NCBI GenBank assembly: GCA_024102665.1
Contig: JAGFJP010000159.1
Span: forward strand, 59,412-123,411
Source of the DNA: Thiogranum sp.
GTDB lineage: Bacteria; Pseudomonadota; Gammaproteobacteria; DSM-19610
Reading direction: 5' to 3'
DNA: 64,000 nt
The notes below the pieces were generated by a model. The model searched no databases, was not told the DNA's origin, and saw only the letters and a program-made list of their open reading frames with translations. This document shows positions 58,623 through 64,000 of this stretch, one piece after another; positions within the stretch are counted from its first letter, which is position 1, and every line of letters begins with the position of its first letter. Both the position numbers and the translations under genes were made by a program.

Positions 58623-61508
58623 GTGTCGCGAAACAGGGAAGAAGAGCCGGTAACCGCCGATGGGGAGGGTCCGGACACAGCCAGGGACCCGGCTATCGAA
58701 GGACGTCTGCTCGACGCCTGGGGCGGGCTGGCCAGAAAGGTGGAGCGCGCCCGCCAGCAGCTCACTGACGCTTTCGACGCTGTCGACGAACTCATGTTCA
58801 TCCACGACGGGGGCGGCCGGATTCTGCGCGCCAACCGCGCCTACGCCGACCAGGCCAGCTGCGACTACCGTAACATCATCGGCAAGCCCTATTGGGAGGT
58901 CTTTCCTCTGCGAGACGGCCCCTTGCCTGGACAAGACAACCCGGAAGAGAGCCCAGATAGCCAGGAAGTGGTGACAGCCGACGCCCGTCACTTCATATGC
59001 AGCACCTATCCGATTCAGGACAGCGCCGGTCAGTTCCTATACACCCTGCACGTGATGCGCGACGTAACAGCAGAGCGCCGGACACAGCAGCTGAACCAGA
59101 TGCTGCGTGAAGTGATCGAGGATCTATCGACCGAGCTGGATCTCGATGAGCTGGGCCACAGGGCCGTAGAAGCGGCCGTGCGCCTCACGGGAGCGGATTT
59201 GGGAACCGCTGCCTTGCTTGATCGGGATTCCGGACTGCTGTTTCATCGTTGGCACTCGGGTGGGCTGGCGAGCGCCGGGGGTACCGTCAAAAGAGGCTTC
59301 GACCCCGAAGAAGGGGTGACGGGCATCGTCCTGCGAACCGGGCACACACAGTCGGTTCCGGATTATTCGGGTTTTGAACACGCATTGCCGGAATATGTCC
59401 AGCTCGGCGTCCAGGCTGTCCTGATTGCCCCGATCAACGTCGGCGATCGTGTGGCGGGCGGTCTCGGGGTGGTCAGCTGCGAGCACGGCTATCGCTTTTC
59501 CGATGACCACATTCCGGTGCTTGAGTCCATCGCAGACCAGCTGGGTGTCGCGGTACATCGTCAGCAGCTGATCGCGAACCTGGTGGCCTCGGAAAACCGT
59601 TTTCGTCACGTCGTCAATGCAGTGCCCGACGTTCTGTTTACCCTGGATCCGGAAACGCTCGGTCCGACGCTGGTCAGTCCGGCGGTGAAAATGTTACTCG
59701 GCTTTACTCCGGAGGAAATGACCGCTGACCCGGGCTTGTGGATGCGGCAACTGCATGCGGACGATCGCGAGCGCGTAATGACCGAACTTGGCAAAACGCT
59801 GCAACACGGGCAAAGTCTGAGCCTTGAAATGCGTTTCTGGCAGCGCGACGGCAAAACATTGCGATGGTTTTCCGGCCGCGCGGTCGTCAACCGCAACACG
59901 GATGGCAAACCCGTAGAAGTGGTCGGAGTGATTACCGACATCACCGCTCAGAAGCACGCCGAAGTGGCGCTGGCCGCCGAGCGGGATTTTGTGACCACCG
60001 TACTGGATACCACGGCTGCATTCATGGTGGTGCTGGCACCGGATGGCACCGTCGTCCGGTGCAACCGGGCCTGTCTGGAAAGCTTCGGGTATGAAGCCGG
60101 GGAGGTGGAGGGGCGCGCCGTCTGGAGCCTGTTCGTGCCCGAAGAACAGCAGCCGCAGGTGCAGGCGGTATTCGACAATCTGGTGGCCGAAGGCGTTCCC
60201 AGTTACCACGAAAACGAATGGGTGGCCCGCGATGGGACACGTCGACTCATTGCCTGGTCCAACACGACCCTTGCTGACGCTGACGGTACACTGCGCTATG
60301 TCATTGCAACAGGCGTCGACATGTCCGCGAAGCGGGCAGCCGAGCAGTCGCTGAGAGAAGCCAACCGTGCCCTGCGCACCCTGAGCGCCTGTAACGAAAC
60401 GCTGGTGCGGGCAACCGATGAACAGGCGCTCCTCGAGGAGATCTGCGCAGCGATCGTCCAGACCGGCGGGTTTGTTGCAGCGTGGGTGGGGTACACCAGA
60501 GAGGAACTGCCGGTTTCGGTGCAGCCAATGGTGCAGTTCGGCCTGCTTGCGGATGCTATGGGCGGCAACTGTACCGCTGGCGTGCTTTGCGGGACGTGCC
60601 CCGCGCGCACCGCAATCGAGACAGCGCAACCCGTGATCAAGGAGTTCACTGACGAGAAAATATGCTCCAACCCCTGGTGGACACCCGATGAGAGAATTCA
60701 CCTTGGCAGATCGCTGCTCGCGTTGCCGCTGATGCATCTCGACCGTCCGCTGGGTGTGCTGGTTATTTATTCCGATGAACCGAATGCCTTTGGCGACGAA
60801 GAGGTGTCGTTGCTGACCGAGCTCGCCGACGACCTGGCATACGGTATTCGCTCGCTGCGCACCGGGCTGGAGCGTACCCGCCTGCTGGAAGCGCAGCAGC
60901 TGAGCGTCGAGCGGCAGCAGCAGACGCTGGTCAAGACGATCGAATCGCTGGCGCTTGCACTGGAGAAACGCGATCCCTACACGTCCGGACACCAGCAGCG
61001 GGTGGCGGAGCTGGCGGTCGAAATTGCGCGGGCGATGGATCTGGGTCCCGAACGCATCGAAGGCATTCGTCTGGGTGCGCTGATCCACGACGTTGGCAAG
61101 ATCTACGTGCCGTCGGAAATCCTCAATCGGCCTGGACGGCTTTCCGACGCCGAGTTCGCCCTCATCAAAACGCATTCGGAGGTGGGTTTCGAGATTGTAC
61201 GAGACGTCGAATTTCCCTGGCCCGTTTCCCAGATGATCCGGCAACACCATGAGCGGCTCGACGGTTCAGGCTATCCGGATGGACTGAAAGGCGAAGAGAT
61301 CATCCTCGAAGCCAAGGTCTTGGCCGTGGCGGATGTGGTGGAAGCGATGACATCCCACCGACCCTACCGCCCAGGCCTCGGTATCGACGCGGCGCTGGAG
61401 GAAATCCGCTGCCACCGCGGCACACGCTACGACCCGACAGTCGTCGATGTCTGTTTGTGGGTGTTTCGCGACAACGGGTTTATGTTTGATGCGGGAGTAT
61501 CCCGCTAA
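58623..61508 (+). CDS. PAS/GAF sensor with C-terminal HD-GYP phosphodiesterase
   Basis: A 961-residue soluble sensor from GTG 58623, preceded by AGGAGGGAGG; a TTG at 58599 is also in frame. Domains in order are a PAS (about 50-150), a GAF (about 175-320), two PAS (about 330-445 and 455-580), a GAF (about 600-770) and HD-GYP (about 795-960). The HD pair is in LIHDVGKIYVPSEIL, with HHERLDGSGYPDGL carrying the GYP motif. It degrades c-di-GMP and opposes the HDOD-GAF-GGDEF protein at 37054. Confidence 0.85.
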   Translation: MSRNREEEPVTADGEGPDTARDPAIEGRLLDAWGGLARKVERARQQLTDAFDAVDELMFIHDGGGRILRANRAYADQASCDYRNIIGKPYWEVFPLRDGPLPGQDNPEESPDSQEVVTADARHFICSTYPIQDSAGQFLYTLHVMRDVTAERRTQQLNQMLREVIEDLSTELDLDELGHRAVEAAVRLTGADLGTAALLDRDSGLLFHRWHSGGLASAGGTVKRGFDPEEGVTGIVLRTGHTQSVPDYSGFEHALPEYVQLGVQAVLIAPINVGDRVAGGLGVVSCEHGYRFSDDHIPVLESIADQLGVAVHRQQLIANLVASENRFRHVVNAVPDVLFTLDPETLGPTLVSPAVKMLLGFTPEEMTADPGLWMRQLHADDRERVMTELGKTLQHGQSLSLEMRFWQRDGKTLRWFSGRAVVNRNTDGKPVEVVGVITDITAQKHAEVALAAERDFVTTVLDTTAAFMVVLAPDGTVVRCNRACLESFGYEAGEVEGRAVWSLFVPEEQQPQVQAVFDNLVAEGVPSYHENEWVARDGTRRLIAWSNTTLADADGTLRYVIATGVDMSAKRAAEQSLREANRALRTLSACNETLVRATDEQALLEEICAAIVQTGGFVAAWVGYTREELPVSVQPMVQFGLLADAMGGNCTAGVLCGTCPARTAIETAQPVIKEFTDEKICSNPWWTPDERIHLGRSLLALPLMHLDRPLGVLVIYSDEPNAFGDEEVSLLTELADDLAYGIRSLRTGLERTRLLEAQQLSVERQQQTLVKTIESLALALEKRDPYTSGHQQRVAELAVEIARAMDLGPERIEGIRLGALIHDVGKIYVPSEILNRPGRLSDAEFALIKTHSEVGFEIVRDVEFPWPVSQMIRQHHERLDGSGYPDGLKGEEIILEAKVLAVADVVEAMTSHRPYRPGLGIDAALEEIRCHRGTRYDPTVVDVCLWVFRDNGFMFDAGVSR

Positions 61509-61806
61509 CGTAGTCTCATCGGGAACGGCAGCTCTTGGCCGGTTCCAGACCCGCGTTACCTAATGGTTACCTGGATTTCGGCGTTCGCCGGAATGACGGG
61601 GCCATGGCCGGTTCTTACCGTTCGGCAAACAGGTCGAGGGCGAGATCAAGTGGCAGAATCGTGCCTCCATTCCGCCGCGCCAAACGCGATGCGTCACTGA
61701 ATCGTCTTCAAGGGTCGACCATGCCCATCGTTACGCCGATTTGCGCAGGCGTTTTCGCACCAAACTTTTCGCTATACGCGGTGACGAAACCAAACCTGGG
61801 GGTTGC
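61509..61806. other. Intergenic, no gene recognised
   Basis: About 300 bp between the HD-GYP gene and a small DUF2274-like gene. Overlapping short frames have no support. Confidence 0.35.
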
Positions 61807-62055
61807 ATGAAACTGAAGCGCTTCACTGATTCAAAAAAGATCGAGCGCGTCTCTATTGGCTTTAAGTCCAGTACACTCGCCGACCTGAAAGCTTACGCAG
61901 ATTTTTACCAACAAGAGACCGGCGACAGCGCCACGCTTTCTGCACTCGTGCAGCAGATCGTGTGCAGCTTTATGTCCGACGACAGAGAGTTCGCCCGCGT
62001 CAAAGCGCAAGGACGGCCTGTCAGGGAGATCGCCTCTGGCAACCGCATCGGCTAA
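61807..62055 (+). CDS. DUF2274-like small protein
   Basis: An 82-residue protein from ATG 61807 (MKLKRFTDSKKIERVSIGFK). The central segment LADLKAYADFYQQETGDS and the C-terminal helix QQIVCSFMSDDREF resemble DUF2274-type proteins found with conjugative or integrative elements. The assignment is by length and pattern only. Confidence 0.45.
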   Translation: MKLKRFTDSKKIERVSIGFKSSTLADLKAYADFYQQETGDSATLSALVQQIVCSFMSDDREFARVKAQGRPVREIASGNRIG

Positions 62056-62102
62056 ATGCCATCAGCGGCCGCCGGTAGGAGGGTGCGTCTGACGTAACGG
62101 TT

Positions 62103-62123
62103 CATGCTACTATCCGTAGCATG
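62103..62123. promoter_or_regulatory. Palindromic operator overlapping a start codon
   Basis: CATGCTAC / GTAGCATG (8-bp arms) around a 5-bp centre. The right arm contains the ATG of the HTH gene at 62121. A TACTAT -10-like box lies at 62108-62113, so a leaderless transcript would start at or next to the ATG. Confidence 0.55.
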
Positions 62124-62678
62124 CTTTCAAAACGACCAATTCCGAGCCTCGTCAAAGGCCGCAAAAAAGTGGCGTTGCCAGCAGCAACGCCAGCAGCACC
62201 CGCCGCAGCACCTAGCGCAGCACGGGCGTCATCGCTCGCGGCCGAGCTGTCCGAGGCGCTGGAGAAATACGACCTGACAATAGAGGAATTGGCGGAGTTG
62301 CTGTCCGCGCATAGCGGGGAGCATATCAGTCGTACCGGGCTGGGCGGGTGGCTCCGAGGCTCAACGCCGCGCATCGGCGATGCGCCGATCCGGAAGGCAC
62401 TCGCTGTCATCGCCAAGGACGAGAACTGGACGGCAAAGCCGCGCTGGGCTGCGCCGCAGGTCGTGCAGCGAAAGATTAAAGCCTGGCTGCGCACGATGAC
62501 GCACCGGCAGATTCAAATCGCCGGTGAGTTGCCGCAGAGCACCTACCAAGCCATGTTCGCGGGCAAAGTGCGCGTAGAGTACCGCCGCTGGCTGCGCATC
62601 TGTTCGCTAGTAGATATGTGGCGCAAAGCCGCCGCAGCCGCAGGAGTAATCGAGGAAACCCATGGCCGCAAAGCGTAA
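62121..62678 (+). CDS. HTH-type regulator
   Basis: A 185-residue protein with an Ala/Pro-rich N-terminal linker (about 20-35) and an XRE-like helix-turn-helix (about 40-90; IEELAELLSAHSGEHISRTG). A second helical part follows (HRQIQIAGELPQSTYQAMFA). Its stop overlaps the next ATG by 17 nt, so both genes are cotranscribed. It may repress itself through the palindrome. Confidence 0.6.
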   Translation: MLSKRPIPSLVKGRKKVALPAATPAAPAAAPSAARASSLAAELSEALEKYDLTIEELAELLSAHSGEHISRTGLGGWLRGSTPRIGDAPIRKALAVIAKDENWTAKPRWAAPQVVQRKIKAWLRTMTHRQIQIAGELPQSTYQAMFAGKVRVEYRRWLRICSLVDMWRKAAAAAGVIEETHGRKA

Positions 62679-63282
62679 GACCGCAGACCTCGCCAAGCTC
62701 GAAGAGGCGGGAACCGACCAGCGCACCACGCGCACGAAGCGCACCACCGCGCCGCACTCGCAGAAAACACAGTTCCTCGCGATGAGCGACGAAGACCTGA
62801 GCCGCCCAGGCGCAACGTTGTTGAGCTGGCTGTTCGCGAAGGCGAACGCCGACGGCTACACGCTTTCGCAGCTCGCCGAGCAGCTGGGAGTCACCTATGG
62901 CTACGTCTCGCAGCTGCGTAGCGGTGCGCGCAAGACCCAGCACATCAGCCAAACATTCAGTCGAGCGGCGGCGGAGTACCTTGGCGTGCCGCACATCGCG
63001 GTGCTGCTCGCAGCGGGCATCGTGCAGCCCGAGGATTACTACGATAGCCCAGAGAGCTTTAGGCAGAGGGTGGACTCTGGGATCAACACGATGCGGCAGG
63101 ATCCCCAGTGGGGGCCGCTAGTGCCAGCGGGTATCGGGAGGCAGAGTTATGAGTATAAGCGGCTGCTTGTGTTGCTCTACGAGCGCGCAACGCAGCAGAC
63201 GCTGCTGCCTGATGCCACCGATCTTGATGACCTCGTGCAGCAAATCCAAGCCGCCGAAAAGAAGGGCCGAACGGGCCGTTAG
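62662..63282 (+). CDS. XRE-family regulator
   Basis: A 206-residue protein with a basic N-terminal tail and a helix-turn-helix (about 72-125; LSQLAEQLGVTYGYVSQLRS). The C-terminal 80 residues are helical. It is likely a partner of the upstream HTH gene. Confidence 0.65.
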   Translation: MAAKRKTADLAKLEEAGTDQRTTRTKRTTAPHSQKTQFLAMSDEDLSRPGATLLSWLFAKANADGYTLSQLAEQLGVTYGYVSQLRSGARKTQHISQTFSRAAAEYLGVPHIAVLLAAGIVQPEDYYDSPESFRQRVDSGINTMRQDPQWGPLVPAGIGRQSYEYKRLLVLLYERATQQTLLPDATDLDDLVQQIQAAEKKGRTGR

Positions 63283-63361
63283 CTTTGCGGAGAAAATTTC
63301 CGACCGCTATGATTTAATTTAGATGCACAGGACTCCCCCCGAACCACCCGAGAGGCTTGCA

Positions 63362-63517
63362 ATGACAGACGACGAAACGGAAGCGCAGAAGCAGCAGCGC
63401 GAGACGTTCGAGAGCCAGTTCCGACCGACCGCCGAGCGGCTGCGCAAGTTAGCCGACAGAGGCGCGGAGCTGCTCGAAGCAGCGACTGACGAAGACCTCG
63501 GAAGCTGGAGCGAGTGA
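63362..63517 (+). CDS. Small acidic hypothetical protein
   Basis: A 51-residue protein from ATG 63362 (MTDDETEAQKQQRETFESQF), with a GAGAGG site upstream. Helical, acidic. The 64-codon extension to 63323 is less likely. Confidence 0.5.
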   Translation: MTDDETEAQKQQRETFESQFRPTAERLRKLADRGAELLEAATDEDLGSWSE

Positions 63518-63642
63518 CGAGCGCCGTCGCTAGCAGTTACACTACAGAAGGTGGATATGTACGGGGCTGCGAAAGCGGTGTCCACCTGCCGCCGAGCAAC
63601 TCGGTTCCAGCCGTGCTGGGATAAAGAGCACCCGAGATCACA

Positions 63643-63918
63643 ATGACAGACACCGAGATCATCGAAGCCCTGCGCGAAAGCCTCCTCGAAAGCCGGACGC
63701 CCACGCGCCAGATCGCAGCGCGCTTCCACCTGCCGCCGGGCGACGTCACGCGCCTGCTAACCGGCACGCTTCGAACCCTTACCGCAGATCAGCGATGGGC
63801 CGCCGAGGCGTGGCTCGCGGGGCTACATCCTGCGGCGGGGATACTGAGCGGCATCAGCGGCGACCCGTCGATCAGCGACGAAGAATCACGGCAGAGCTCA
63901 ATCGAAGACGATGAGTAG
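63643..63918 (+). CDS. Small HTH-like hypothetical protein
   Basis: A 91-residue protein. A helix-turn-helix-like segment (TRQIAARFHLPPGDVTRLLT, about residues 21-40) and an acidic Ser-rich C-terminus. Possibly a small regulator of the same module as the genes from 62121. Confidence 0.5.
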   Translation: MTDTEIIEALRESLLESRTPTRQIAARFHLPPGDVTRLLTGTLRTLTADQRWAAEAWLAGLHPAAGILSGISGDPSISDEESRQSSIEDDE

Positions 63919-64000
63919 CCGGGGTGTAGTGAAGGGGCGACGCACCCGAGCCGGTCGATAAGCCGCATCCCGTTCGCCACCCCTTACCCCTGCCGCTCGC

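Noticed and set aside
59694..61250. A 518-codon open frame on the minus strand opposite the HD-GYP gene
   Set aside because: It is a shadow of the GC-rich sensor gene, whose PAS, GAF and HD-GYP domains are clear; the minus frame has no domain.

Overview
This 64 kb window looks like a defence- and cassette-rich accessory region of a GC-rich gammaproteobacterium. That assignment is an inference. It rests on CsrA, the HDOD-GAF-GGDEF and PAS/GAF/HD-GYP c-di-GMP proteins, and integron attC sites of the Xanthomonas/Pseudomonas/Vibrio kind. No rRNA, tRNA or housekeeping gene is present to test it.

Layout. 1-4.7 kb: a Wadjet-like SMC operon (SMC ATPase cut by the window edge, MksE/JetB-like, kleisin-like, TOPRIM JetD-like), then a convergent protein with five zinc-ribbon repeats and a Vsr-like nuclease domain. 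6.3-7.7 kb: 61-bp direct repeats and a KfrA-like gene. 8.2-14.2 kb: a methyltransferase / DEAD-box helicase / GIY-YIG nuclease operon. 14.4-18.2 kb: an unknown protein plus XRE-ImmA/IrrE regulator behind a 45-bp dyad, and a TIGR04141-type protein. 18.6-22.2 kb: small genes, a CsrA variant with an inserted loop, a secreted SH3-EEP nuclease-like protein and a membrane protein. 22.3-29.6 kb, all on the minus strand: a 1313-residue lipoprotein downstream of a short type II CBASS operon (CD-NTase, E2-like protein, patatin effector) with paired palindromes upstream. 29.9-30.9 kb: phage and antitoxin remnants.

31-36.1 kb and 48.9-57.8 kb are two parts of an integron cassette array. I count about 17 attC sites, all in the same orientation, and no integrase is visible, so locally it is a CALIN. 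Cassettes carry a pentapeptide pore/NTase/helical operon, a TIR protein, a HEPN protein, a DUF2971 protein, a ClpP-fold secreted protein, a secreted octapeptide-repeat protein and several unknowns. In most cassettes the first bases pair with the R'' box at the cassette's own end, which supports the boundaries internally.

Between the two array parts (36.2-48.9 kb) lie a lipoprotein, an HDOD-GAF-GGDEF protein, an IS256-type transposase fragment and a Sel1-trypsin protease followed by a group IIC intron tail. The most notable content there is a translationally coupled three-gene operon: an MBL-fold hydrolase, an E2-E1-JAB triple fusion and a patatin-like lipase. It resembles CBASS accessory genes joined together, but it has no cyclase. 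This is my best candidate for an under-described system.

57.9-61.5 kb holds a CBS-pair protein divergent from a PAS/GAF/HD-GYP sensor. 61.8-64 kb holds small regulators of plasmid or integrative-element type.
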